Assembly: GCF_027923385.1 (NCBI RefSeq) | Contig: NZ_BSEC01000001.1 | Location: 2,950,001-3,014,000, forward strand | Reading direction: 5' to 3' | Source of the DNA: Methylocystis echinoides | GTDB lineage: Bacteria; Pseudomonadota; Alphaproteobacteria; Rhizobiales; Beijerinckiaceae | DNA length: 64,000 nt | Shown here: piece by piece, positions 19,775-27,853 of the stretch | Numbering within the stretch: the stretch's first letter is position 1 | How the letters are laid out: every line of letters begins with the position of its first letter | Made by a program: the position numbers and the translations under genes | The notes under the pieces: generated by a model | Seen by the model: only the letters and a program-made list of their open reading frames with translations | What the model was told of the DNA's origin: nothing | Databases searched by the model: none

Positions 19775-20053
19775 AGCTGTCTCCATGGGAGCATGTCGGG
19801 CGACGCCCGATGACTCCCCGTGCAACGCAAACCGGTTTTCCTTGTTCCAGCGCGTAGGTGGCGCACAGGCGGCCAGCCGCCTGCTGTCGAGAGGCGCGGT
19901 TGGTTTGATTGCAGCAACTTAGGCGAGATGATTTTTTTGAAAAAACTGACCTGCCCGTCAGTGCGACGAGCGAAAGCGGCGCGATGATGCGGAGCGGTGA
20001 TGCGGCATCGGATTGATGATGTGATCAGCCTGACGTCGCTTTGACGCGCGATT

Positions 20054-21226
20054 TTACGCGCAGGCGATCCGTTGCGCGCTCCGGGCGATTTCGAGTTCCT
20101 CATTCGTGGGAATGGTCAGCACCGCTACGGCAGAGTCGGCTGCGGAAATCTGAATATCTCCCCGCCCGTTCGCCTCCGCGTCGAGCACAAGGCCGAGCCA
20201 TGCGCAACCAGCCACGACTTCGGCGCGCGTCGCGGCGTCGTTCTCGCCGATCCCGCCGGTGAAGACGAGCGCGTCGAGCCCGCCGAGCGCGGCCGCGAGC
20301 GAGCCGATCTCGCGCTGGATACGATAGACGAACAGCGCAATCGCTTCTCTTGCTTCCGGCGCGGCGGCGGCGCGCAGGGCGCGCATGTCGGCCGAAAGGC
20401 CGGAGACGCCGAGCAGGCCGGACTGGCGATAGATCAGATCCTCCAGCTCCCGCGCGCCCATGCCATACTGGTCCATCATGTGAATGAGCACGCCGGGATC
20501 GAGCGCGCCGCAGCGCGTTCCCATCACGAGACCATCAACGGCGGTGAAGCCCATCGTGCTCGCGACGCTGCGGCCGTCGCGCACGGCGCAGAGACTCGCG
20601 CCATTGCCGAGATGCGCGACGATCACGCGGCCTTGCGCAAGATGCGGCGCGATCTCCACGAGCTTGCCCGTCACATATTGATAGGAGACGCCATGAAAGC
20701 CATAACGCTTCACGCCCGCCTCCGAATATTTGCGGGGAATGGCGAAGGCCTGCGCGATGGGCGGCTGGCTGCGGTGAAAGGCCGTATCGAAACAGGCGAT
20801 CTGCGGCAGGTCAGGGCGCAGCGCGCGCATGGCGCGGATGACGGCGAGATTATGCGGCTGATGCAACGGCGCCAGCGGGATGAGCGTCGCCAGCCTGTCG
20901 AGAACGGCGTCCGTCACACGAACCGGCGCGGCATAGTCGGCGCCGCCATGCACGACGCGGTGGCCCATCGCGAAAAGGTCACGCCCTTCGAGAAAGGGTC
21001 CGGCGACGCGGATCATGGTCTGCGTCGCGGCGACGTGATCGAAACCGTCCGGTTGCGGCGCCTCCTGCGCGAGGACGCCGCCCTCCGCATCCACGAGTTT
21101 CGCCCGCGGCGTGGCGCCAATGCCCTCGACCTGGCCCCGCAGCCGCAGGACCGGCTGAGCCGCCGCATCGAAGACCGCGAATTTGATGCTGGACGATCCC
21201 GCGTTGACGACGGCGATGCTGGTCAT
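20054..21226 (-). CDS. ackA: Acetate kinase
   Basis: 390 residues. The signature VVNAGSSSIKFAVFD is at the N-terminus, with VAHLGNGASLCA and GTRCGALDPGV in the middle, as in all acetate kinases. It interconverts acetate plus ATP with acetyl phosphate plus ADP in the cytoplasm. Neither phosphotransacetylase nor phosphoketolase is adjacent, which is unusual. Instead its ATG overlaps the stop of dcd, so it is probably co-transcribed with the deaminase gene upstream. Confidence 0.95.
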   Translation of the reverse strand: MTSIAVVNAGSSSIKFAVFDAAAQPVLRLRGQVEGIGATPRAKLVDAEGGVLAQEAPQPDGFDHVAATQTMIRVAGPFLEGRDLFAMGHRVVHGGADYAAPVRVTDAVLDRLATLIPLAPLHQPHNLAVIRAMRALRPDLPQIACFDTAFHRSQPPIAQAFAIPRKYSEAGVKRYGFHGVSYQYVTGKLVEIAPHLAQGRVIVAHLGNGASLCAVRDGRSVASTMGFTAVDGLVMGTRCGALDPGVLIHMMDQYGMGARELEDLIYRQSGLLGVSGLSADMRALRAAAAPEAREAIALFVYRIQREIGSLAAALGGLDALVFTGGIGENDAATRAEVVAGCAWLGLVLDAEANGRGDIQISAADSAVAVLTIPTNEELEIARSAQRIACA

Positions 21227-22332
21227 GGCGTCGGCGTCTTGAAATGCTTCGCGAGCTTGAGGCCCTGTCCCTGATAATTGGAGACGCCGCCTTCGCCGTA
21301 GAGCGCGCCCGGCGTTTCGGCCATGCCCTCATAAACAAGGCGGCCGATATATTGGCCATCCTCCAGCACGAAGGGCACCTCGCGCGAGCGCACCTCCAGC
21401 ACCGCGCGGGCGGCGGGCCGGCCATCGGCGCCGGCGCCAAAGCCGGGATCGAAGAAGCCGGCGTAATGGACGCGGAATTCGCCGATGGCGGCGTCCATCG
21501 GCGCCATTTCTGCGGCGAGATCGGAGGGGATCGCAAGTCGTTCGCGCGAGGCGAGGATGTAGAAATCGCCCGGATCGAGAATGAGGCGTCCGTCGCGCGC
21601 GGGCAGCCTGTCCCAATAATCATCGACGCGATAGGCGCCGACACGGTCGACGTCGATGACGTCCGTATGTTTCTGCGCCCGATAGCCGACGATTCCCCCG
21701 AAGGTCTCCGCGCCGAGCGCCACCCGCAGAACCACGCCGTCACGCAGATTGAGCTCGCCGTCGACGAGGGGCGCGCGCGCATGCAACTCGGCGAGCGCGG
21801 CGTCGGTGAGCGCCTGGGCGCCCTGCCCCTCGCCCGCCGGCCGCGCGCGGAAGCGGAGCTGGTTCAGCCGCGACCCCACCCGCGCCCGCACCGAGAAGCT
21901 GCGCGGCGAGACCTCCGCATAGAGCGGCCCCGTGTAACCCGGCTCCACCTCGTCGAAGCGCTCGCCCCGGTCGGTGATGAGCCGGGTGAAGATATCCAGC
22001 CGCCCCGTCGAGCTTTTCGGATTGGCCGCCCCCGAGACGTCGGCCGGCAGCGCGAGACTCTCCAACAGCGGCACGACATAGACGCAGCCGCGCTCCAGAA
22101 TCGCCCCGTCGCCCTCCAGCGACATCTCGTCATAGGCGAAGGCCGAGAGAATATCCCGCACCCCGCGGTCGCGACCGGGCAGGAAGCTGGCGCGCACGCG
22201 GAAGGCCTTGGGACCGAGCCGCAGATCGAGGCTCGCCGGCTGAATCTGCCCACTGGCGAGTGGCGCGGCGACGCGGATCGCGCCGGCCTCGGCCATCGCC
22301 GCAATCTGCCGGCTGGAGAGCACGCCACCCAT
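21223..22332 (-). CDS. dcd: 2'-deoxycytidine 5'-triphosphate deaminase (long, two-domain form)
   Basis: 369 residues, about twice the length of E. coli Dcd, as is usual for the alphaproteobacterial form with two dUTPase-like halves. The first half contains GQIQPASLDLRLG and NPKSSTGRLDIFTRLI; the second half contains FYILASRERLAIP and VHYAGFFDPGFG. It converts dCTP to dUTP for thymidylate synthesis; dut is encoded at 46326 in the same window. The start at 22332 has a GGAG ribosome site; an earlier in-frame start would add 14 residues not typical of the family. It is divergent from the chaperone gene at 22561. Confidence 0.9.
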   Translation of the reverse strand: MGGVLSSRQIAAMAEAGAIRVAAPLASGQIQPASLDLRLGPKAFRVRASFLPGRDRGVRDILSAFAYDEMSLEGDGAILERGCVYVVPLLESLALPADVSGAANPKSSTGRLDIFTRLITDRGERFDEVEPGYTGPLYAEVSPRSFSVRARVGSRLNQLRFRARPAGEGQGAQALTDAALAELHARAPLVDGELNLRDGVVLRVALGAETFGGIVGYRAQKHTDVIDVDRVGAYRVDDYWDRLPARDGRLILDPGDFYILASRERLAIPSDLAAEMAPMDAAIGEFRVHYAGFFDPGFGAGADGRPAARAVLEVRSREVPFVLEDGQYIGRLVYEGMAETPGALYGEGGVSNYQGQGLKLAKHFKTPTP

Positions 22333-22560
22333 TCGATCCCGCTCCGTCGCGTTGAAAACGGCCCTCCATAGCATGCGGCGCGGCGCGCTGGACAGCGCCG
22401 CCCGGCGGCCGGGAAACTCTCGTTAAGTGTAACATTTGCTACAGACAGCCTGAGCTTTGCTATGTAAACATTTTTTATCGGAATTCCGCCCATCCTCTCC
22501 GAGCGCGATGGCGGAACACCGCTCTGATCGGCGCATCGCGACGCACGCAGGGAGAAACAT

Positions 22561-23031
22561 GTGCCAGAACTGTCACGCCTGACTGAAACAATCGCCGAAA
22601 GCGCAAAATATGAGGACAGCATTGTAACTGTGCTGCAAACCGGCGACGCGGCCTGGCAAGTCGAGTTCGAGGACGTCTCCATCGAACTGGAGTTCGACGC
22701 GGACTCCGGCCGCCTCGTCCTCACCGGCATATTGGGCGTTCCGACGCCCGAGAGGCGCCTCGCCGTGTTCGAGACGCTGCTCAGCTACGCCCTGCTCTGG
22801 CGCGAAACCGGCTTCCTGCGTGTGGGTCTCGGCGGCGCCGACGGCGCGCTGGTGCTGATCGCCGACTCGGGCGCCGATGGACTGCTGCCCGCCGCGCTTG
22901 CCGCGATGCTGGGAGATTTCGCCGAAAAGATCCGGGTCTGGCGCGACTTTACCGTGTCCGAAACCTCCGTCTCCGCCCCCGCCCCCGCTCTAGCGGTCGA
23001 TCTGCACAGCTTTGTCCGCATCTGGGCCTGA
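22561..23031 (+). CDS. CesT-like type III secretion chaperone family protein
   Basis: 156 residues, acidic, starting at GTG with a GGGAGAAAC ribosome site. The pattern of a small alpha/beta protein (VSIELEFDADSGRLVLTGILG, then LLSYALLWRETGFLRVGL and a C-terminal helix) fits the CesT/SycE class of dimeric chaperones that bind the N-terminus of type III effectors. The next gene, 41 bases on and on the same strand, encodes a large kinase, the usual chaperone-effector order. The assignment rests on size, charge and context more than on a diagnostic motif. Confidence 0.6.
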   Translation: MPELSRLTETIAESAKYEDSIVTVLQTGDAAWQVEFEDVSIELEFDADSGRLVLTGILGVPTPERRLAVFETLLSYALLWRETGFLRVGLGGADGALVLIADSGADGLLPAALAAMLGDFAEKIRVWRDFTVSETSVSAPAPALAVDLHSFVRIWA

Positions 23032-23072
23032 ACCGGTCCGCCCGCAGACGCGCATACTAAGGAAAAATATCG

Positions 23073-25067
23073 ATGAAGGGTCCAACTCTTTCGGTCGGCG
23101 CCCAGACCGGGGCCGCCCAGATTCACGAGTTTCTGAACGGTCTCAACAAGGACGGGAAACTCCGGGCAAAGCAGGATTCACAGGGCAATACCATCCTTTA
23201 CGCCAGCACGAAGCGCTCGAACCTATTGAGCCGGATGACAGGACGCGCGGCGGAAAAGCGTAACGCTGCCAGAGAGTTGATCAACAACGCCCTGGCTGGC
23301 GTGGAATCCGGCGCACATACCGGCGCGGTGCATGAGGGAATGCGCGCGCCGACGTCGAGCGCCTTTCGCGACATTCGCAATTTCCTCCGCAACTCGTCGA
23401 AGTCAGCCTTGCGGGTCAAGGCCGCGGCCTTCGGCCTCGAGACCGGCAAGGCGGTCGCCGAAACCGCCCGGAGCCGAAATCAGGACAAAACGGGGATTCC
23501 GCTCGGCAAGCTGGGCGATTTGCAGGCGGATTATGCGCTGGCCGCCGGTCATCTCCTCAACGGCGACGACGACGCTGCGATGGAGACGCTCGGCGACGCC
23601 ATCGGCCGCGCCGCGAGCGGTCGCTTCACCGCCGCCGAAAAGGACGCCCTCGCATTTTCGGCCGGAGTGGGGTTGCGGCAGAAGATCAGCGCCGGCCTCG
23701 AACAGGCCCTGGGCGACGCATTCGACAAGCGGCTTCCGCCCGGCCCGGAGCGCGACTCCTTCCTGCGCAAGACGGCTTTCCAGGCCACCAGCCATGTGCT
23801 CACGGATCGCCAGATCGACCCCAACACCATCCGGCTCGGCGGCAACACGTTCACCAAAGTCACGAGCGAGAAGCACCCTGACGGAAAGATCGGCACGGGC
23901 GGCTACGCCGACGTCTATCTTTATCAGCGACGCAAGGACGACGGCTCGGTCGAAAAGGTCGCCGTCAAATTCCCGCACCACGCGCCCGACGCCGGCGAGA
24001 TCGACCGTCAGCTCGACGAATTCGGCCACGAGCTGCTGGTGCACAAGGCGGCCCTGAGCGGCGGCTCCGAGAATATCGTCGGCGTCAAGGGCGCGCTGCG
24101 CACCACCGACGGCGGCATCGCCATCGCGCTTGAATACGCGCCCAACGGCGACCTGGCCAAAGCGATCGAGAAGCTGGCAAACGCCGTGAAGGATAATCGC
24201 ATCTCGCCGCAGGCCGCCGCCGCGGTGCGGCTAACCCTGCTGCAGGATATGGCGAAGGGCGTCGCGGCGATGGAGAAGCAGGGCATCATCAACGGCGACG
24301 CCAAGCCGCCGAACGTGCTGATTGGCGAGGGTGGCGTCGCCAAGATCGCCGATCTGGGCACGGCGCAAATCGCGGAGAGCTACAGGCCCGCGAACTCGGC
24401 CCCGATCGACAACCCGCAGTGGCTGGCGCCCGAAGTTCTCGCCGCGCAGCGCAACATCCGGGAGATTGACAATTTCAAAACGCCGAAGCTGGCCAAACTC
24501 AAGGAGGCGGCTTCCGCGAAAATTCTCGACGCCGTCGGCCTTGCGGCGACAGAATTACTCAGCCGTCCCCAAAAGAAAATGATCGACCATCTGCTGGGCG
24601 CCAGCCTCGAGAGCGGCAAGCAGGCGGTGACCGCGGGCGCCAAAGGCGACGCCTGGGCGCTCGGCGTGACCGGCTTGAACCTGCTCTACGGCAGGCTGTC
24701 CCCCGTGGACAAGAACTTCAATAGCGACATCGAGGAGGAAGTTGTGACGTTTGCCGGGAATGCGGCCAATCGCGCAATCTCCGCCAAGGGCGGCTTCGCC
24801 ACGGCGTCGGGCTTTGTGGCCGAGGACGATCTCATCAACAAGCTGATGCACCCCGACCCCAATCAGCGCTGGACCGCGCAGCAGGCGCTCGACCATCGCG
24901 CCTTCAAGGCGCCCGGCGTGGGCTCGCAGCAGGGGCGCGATCTGATCGTGGCGCTCATGCGCGATGACGCCGACGGCATGGCCGCCGCCGCCGCGCATTT
25001 TGGTCCGCCTGCCAAAAGCCCAAATCAGGACCGCCCGCTGCCGCCTACCCCGGGCGCGGTCGGCTGA
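23073..25067 (+). CDS. Eukaryotic-like protein kinase, candidate secreted effector
   Basis: 664 residues. The first 260 have no recognised domain. The kinase domain has a Gly loop GTGGYADVY (274-282), VAVK with K299, a catalytic loop INGDAKPPNVL (D409, K411, N414), an ADLG metal motif (D427), WLAPE (450-454) and DAWALG (526-531). The HRD histidine-arginine is replaced by Asn-Gly and DFG by DLG, but the Lys, both Asp and the Asn needed for phosphotransfer remain. About 70 extra residues separate APE from DxWxxG. There is no signal peptide or membrane segment. With the chaperone-like gene just upstream it could be a translocated kinase. The tail is Pro-rich. Confidence 0.75.
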   Translation: MKGPTLSVGAQTGAAQIHEFLNGLNKDGKLRAKQDSQGNTILYASTKRSNLLSRMTGRAAEKRNAARELINNALAGVESGAHTGAVHEGMRAPTSSAFRDIRNFLRNSSKSALRVKAAAFGLETGKAVAETARSRNQDKTGIPLGKLGDLQADYALAAGHLLNGDDDAAMETLGDAIGRAASGRFTAAEKDALAFSAGVGLRQKISAGLEQALGDAFDKRLPPGPERDSFLRKTAFQATSHVLTDRQIDPNTIRLGGNTFTKVTSEKHPDGKIGTGGYADVYLYQRRKDDGSVEKVAVKFPHHAPDAGEIDRQLDEFGHELLVHKAALSGGSENIVGVKGALRTTDGGIAIALEYAPNGDLAKAIEKLANAVKDNRISPQAAAAVRLTLLQDMAKGVAAMEKQGIINGDAKPPNVLIGEGGVAKIADLGTAQIAESYRPANSAPIDNPQWLAPEVLAAQRNIREIDNFKTPKLAKLKEAASAKILDAVGLAATELLSRPQKKMIDHLLGASLESGKQAVTAGAKGDAWALGVTGLNLLYGRLSPVDKNFNSDIEEEVVTFAGNAANRAISAKGGFATASGFVAEDDLINKLMHPDPNQRWTAQQALDHRAFKAPGVGSQQGRDLIVALMRDDADGMAAAAAHFGPPAKSPNQDRPLPPTPGAVG

Positions 25068-25085
25068 CGGGTTCAGGAAAACGTC

Positions 25086-25114
25086 CGGCCCGTTCGGCTG
25101 CGCCGACCGGGCCG
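25086..25114 (+). terminator. Stable hairpin after the kinase gene
   Basis: CGGCCCG pairs with CGGGCCG and, after one mismatch, TCGGC pairs with GCCGA around a three-base loop. There is no following T run, so it may stabilise the 3' end or terminate weakly. Confidence 0.5.
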
Positions 25115-25139
25115 CACCGATGCGCACGTCAGAGAATGA

Positions 25140-25168
25140 TTGACAGGCGCCCGCGCTTTTTGGATTAC
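25140..25168 (+). promoter_or_regulatory. Sigma-70 type promoter of metZ
   Basis: TTGACA at 25140-25145 is a perfect -35. After 17 bases GATTAC at 25163-25168 is a weak -10. Transcription would begin at about 25175, the first bases of the riboswitch. Confidence 0.55.
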
Positions 25169-25174
25169 TCCCCC

Positions 25175-25236
25175 CGTGGTTATTTGAGCCGGCCGGCTTG
25201 CCGCCACGTTAAACCAAGGCGCTAAAAGGCCGGGTC
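25175..25236 (+). promoter_or_regulatory. SAM-II riboswitch
   Basis: The sequence has the P1 stem CGTGG (25175-25179) with CCACG (25204-25208), then GTTAAAC and the invariant GCTAAA (25221-25226). GGCCGG (25228-25233) pairs back to CCGGCC in the loop and forms the H-type pseudoknot. This is the alphaproteobacterial SAM-II class, which represses methionine genes when S-adenosylmethionine is abundant. The metZ start is about 90 bases downstream. Confidence 0.92.
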
Positions 25237-25323
25237 TCCCGTCGGAAACCCGTTCATGCAACCCCGCGCGCCGGCGGCGTGCGCATCGTTTCCGGCGCGT
25301 CATGCGCCGCGAGGGAGAGAAGA

Positions 25324-26514
25324 ATGTCCAAAGACGCCCCGCGCAAGCTCAGGCCCGCGACGCAGCTCGTCCATGGCGGCACGACGCGCTCGGGCTTCGG
25401 GGAAATGTCCGAGGCGCTCTTCCTCACCCAGAGCTTCGACTATCCGACGATGGAGGCGGCGGAGGCCCGCTTCAAGGGCGACGATCCCGGCTTCATCTAT
25501 TCGCGCTTCTCCAACCCGACCGTGGCCATGTTCGAGAATCGCATGGTGATGCTCGAAGGAGCCGAGGCGGCCCGCGCCACGGCCAGCGGCATGGCCGCCG
25601 TCACCGCCTCGCTGCTGGCGCAGGTGAAGGCGGGCGACCATATCGTCGCCGCCCGCGCGCTGTTCGGCTCCTGCCTCTATGTGGTGGAAGACCTGCTGCC
25701 GCGCCTCGGCGTCGCCTCGACGCTGGTCGACGGCGCCGACCTGTCGCAGTGGAAGGCCGCCATCCGGCCGGAAACGAAGCTGTTTTTCCTCGAAAGCCCG
25801 ACCAATCCGGGACTCGAGGTCTATGACCTGAAAGCCATTGCCGACCTCGCCCATAACGCCGGCGCCCGGTTGGTGGTGGACAATGTCTTCGCCACGCCGC
25901 TGCTGCAAAAGCCGATGCCGCTGGGCGCGGACGTCGTCGTCTATTCCGCGACGAAGCACATTGACGGACAGGGCCGCTGTCTGGGCGGAATCATCCTGTC
26001 CTCGCAGGCGATCATCGAAGAAAGCATCCATAATTTCCTGCGCCAGACCGGCCCGGCGATGTCGCCCTTCAACGCCTGGGTGATGCTGAAAGGACTGGAG
26101 ACCCTGCCCCTGCGCGTCAACCAGCAGACCGCCAGCGCCGCGCGCATCGCGGATTTTCTCGCCGAGCAGAAGGGCGTGACCAAGGTTCTCTACCCCTTCC
26201 GCAAGGATCACCCGCAGGCCGAGCTGGCGCGCCGCCAGATGACCGGCGGCGGCACGCTGGTGAGTTTCATTCTGGGGAGCAAGGAAGCGGCCTTCAAATT
26301 CGCCAATGCGCTTCAGATCGTCCGGATTTCCAACAATCTCGGCGACGCGAAGAGCCTCATCACCCATCCGGCGACGACGACCCATCAGCGGCTCACGCCC
26401 GAGGCGCGCGCCACGCTCGGCATTACCGACGGCATGCTGCGCCTGTCGGTGGGGCTGGAAGATGTGGAGGATCTGCTCGAGGATCTGGCCGAGGGGCTCG
26501 CCGCCGCCCGGTAA
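25324..26514 (+). CDS. metZ: O-succinylhomoserine sulfhydrylase
   Basis: 396 residues of the Cys/Met metabolism PLP enzyme family. The pyridoxal lysine is in YSATKHIDGQGR, and FIYSRFSNPTVAMFE and SLGGAES-type C-terminal segments (here THPATTTHQRL) are present. It makes homocysteine from O-succinylhomoserine and sulfide. The start at 25324 is chosen for its GAGGGAGAG ribosome site and the KLRPATQLVHGG beginning typical of MetZ. The SAM-II riboswitch upstream supports the methionine role. Confidence 0.95.
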   Translation: MSKDAPRKLRPATQLVHGGTTRSGFGEMSEALFLTQSFDYPTMEAAEARFKGDDPGFIYSRFSNPTVAMFENRMVMLEGAEAARATASGMAAVTASLLAQVKAGDHIVAARALFGSCLYVVEDLLPRLGVASTLVDGADLSQWKAAIRPETKLFFLESPTNPGLEVYDLKAIADLAHNAGARLVVDNVFATPLLQKPMPLGADVVVYSATKHIDGQGRCLGGIILSSQAIIEESIHNFLRQTGPAMSPFNAWVMLKGLETLPLRVNQQTASAARIADFLAEQKGVTKVLYPFRKDHPQAELARRQMTGGGTLVSFILGSKEAAFKFANALQIVRISNNLGDAKSLITHPATTTHQRLTPEARATLGITDGMLRLSVGLEDVEDLLEDLAEGLAAAR

Positions 26515-26986
26515 AAGTGGCTCCGCGACGGCGTCGTAAGGAGGGAACCGACGCCGTCACGGAGTTTGCGTGCGCTGCCAGAAGCCCTTGCGGCGGCCCC
26601 CGCGCCCGGTTCGACAGCCGGGGCCGAGGCGCCGGCGCATCGCAGTCCGCCACCATCCAGGGGAGGTTTGTCTGGATGGGCGATGCGCCGACTTGGCCGG
26701 GCCACGCCGCGAGAGGGGCGTTGCCGCTGCAGAGCGTCTGACAGAGGACGCAGTCAATGCCGCGGTCGCCTGCGGGGCCCGGCCGCCCCTTCTGCGCGTC
26801 GGACAGGGGGACGCCCGACGCGAAACAGGTGAAAATCGACGTGAGCGTCTCCGGCCGCCCCGCGATCGCGCGCGCCGTCAGCGGCGCCGCAAAGGGCGCC
26901 CCCGACAGCAGCGCGGCCGCCAGCAGCAGCACATGGCCCCAAAGGCCCATGGCGCCGGCGCGCAGGGAGGTGGAGAGTCGCGTCAC
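26423..26986 (-). CDS. Cys-rich secreted protein, DUF2946-like, with probable read-past 3' end
   Basis: A hydrophobic export segment (GLWGHVLLLAAALLSGAPFAAP) is followed by a domain with DCVLCQTLC, which resembles the DxxxC Cys motif of DUF2946 proteins and of the paralogue at 27323. The start is GTG 26986 or ATG 26950. The frame continues through the metZ terminator and 92 bases into metZ on the opposite strand, giving an Arg/Pro-rich tail unlike the rest. In another frame a TGA occurs at about 26570, just before the terminator, so a frameshift or lost stop is plausible. It is the last gene of the TonB-receptor run. Confidence 0.5.
   Translation of the reverse strand: MTRLSTSLRAGAMGLWGHVLLLAAALLSGAPFAAPLTARAIAGRPETLTSIFTCFASGVPLSDAQKGRPGPAGDRGIDCVLCQTLCSGNAPLAAWPGQVGASPIQTNLPWMVADCDAPAPRPRLSNRARGPPQGLLAAHANSVTASVPSLRRRRGATFTGRRRAPRPDPRADPPHLPAPPTGAACRR
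26521..26567. terminator. Terminator after metZ
   Basis: CTCCG-c-GACGGCGTCG (26521-26536) pairs with CGACGCCGTC-a-CGGAG (26549-26564), followed by TTTG on the plus strand and by a short TTTT run on the minus strand. It lies inside the open frame of the convergent gene, which suggests that gene's frame runs past its natural end. Confidence 0.75.
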
Positions 26987-27002
26987 GTCTGTCGCCGCCG
27001 TG

Positions 27003-27230
27003 TCAGGAGGCGACCCGGGCGAACCGCGCCCGGCGTTCGAGATCGATGAGACGCGCGGCGCCTCGGCTGACGTCAGCCTCCGCCCCGCTCCTACTCGACA
27101 TCGCAAGCGACGCGAAACCGTCCAGAGCCATGACATGGCGCTGCGGGCGCACTTCGCTTGCTTTCAATTTCTCGAGCGCCGCCTGCGCCAATGCGCAATC
27201 GCGGCCGCTCGGCGGCTTCCTGAGCGCCAT
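27003..27230 (-). CDS. Small protein of unknown function (75 residues)
   Basis: The ATG at 27230 is preceded by an excellent AGGAG ribosome site with six-base spacing, which is the main reason to believe it. The product is soluble, with one cysteine (GRDCALAQAALEKLKA) and a basic C-terminus. It lies between the two Cys-rich secreted protein genes, 17 bases before the GTG start of the next. I recognise no family. It could be a small cytosolic regulator or metal-binding peptide of the same operon. Confidence 0.5.
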   Translation of the reverse strand: MALRKPPSGRDCALAQAALEKLKASEVRPQRHVMALDGFASLAMSSRSGAEADVSRGAARLIDLERRARFARVAS

Positions 27231-27322
27231 CGCACTCTCCTGAATCGTCTCATTGCAGGCCCGTCTCCGGCAGCGCGTCTCAACTTCGGAAACGGCGCTG
27301 CCTCAGAGACGGCGTGAGCGGA

Positions 27323-27697
27323 TCAGGCGGAGAAGGGCGGCGCGCGGGGCTGATGCGCGACCTGGCGCAGGCTCGCCGTCGGCGCGGAATGCGCGACGAC
27401 CCAGCGCAGGCGCATCCATTGCGCGTTGGGCGCAGCGACCGCCGTCGCACGGGGCGCGACAGGCGCGGCGCCGTCCCAGTAACCCTGGCACAGCGCGCAA
27501 TCGTGGTGATGATGGTGATGACGCCCCTGTCCCGGTTTCTGCGGCCCATGGTCGGCCTGCGCCGCCTTCAGGCACATCTCGCCGGAAACGAGCCCGTCGA
27601 GACCATGCGCAGCCGCGACGCCATTCGCAACCGGCGCGACGACCTGAAAGGTCATCGCCAGCACGAAGAGCAGAGCTGTCAGCCAGCGGCGGGACAT
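27323..27697 (-). CDS. DUF2946-like secreted His/Cys-rich protein
   Basis: 124 residues. A signal or anchor (RRWLTALLFVLAMTFQVVAPVANGVAAA) is followed by one Cys, a run of six histidines directly before DCALCQGYW, and a C-terminus ending in RQVAHQPRAPPFSA. The His run plus Cys pair is a likely metal site. The start at 27697 is preferred because it puts the Arg pair at the beginning of a signal peptide. It lies 157 bases downstream of the TonB receptor on the same strand. Confidence 0.7.
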   Translation of the reverse strand: MSRRWLTALLFVLAMTFQVVAPVANGVAAAHGLDGLVSGEMCLKAAQADHGPQKPGQGRHHHHHHDCALCQGYWDGAAPVAPRATAVAAPNAQWMRLRWVVAHSAPTASLRQVAHQPRAPPFSA

Positions 27698-27853
27698 CGG
27701 GAAAGGCCTGTCATGCAAAAACGCGCGGAGCGCCCGGGGATAAAAGCAAAGTGCGCGTCCTATCGCAACCGATAAGGTCAAAGGAAGCCGCCCAAATCTC
27801 GGGAAAATTTCCCGCGCCGGGGGCGCCGGCGCGGGAAACGGACGCGCGCGCCC

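Noticed and set aside
22430..22470. Possible tts box (type III regulator site) upstream of the chaperone-like gene
   Set aside because: GACAGCCTGAGCTTTGCTA shares some bases with the rhizobial tts box, but the spacing and the core CGAAAGC are missing.
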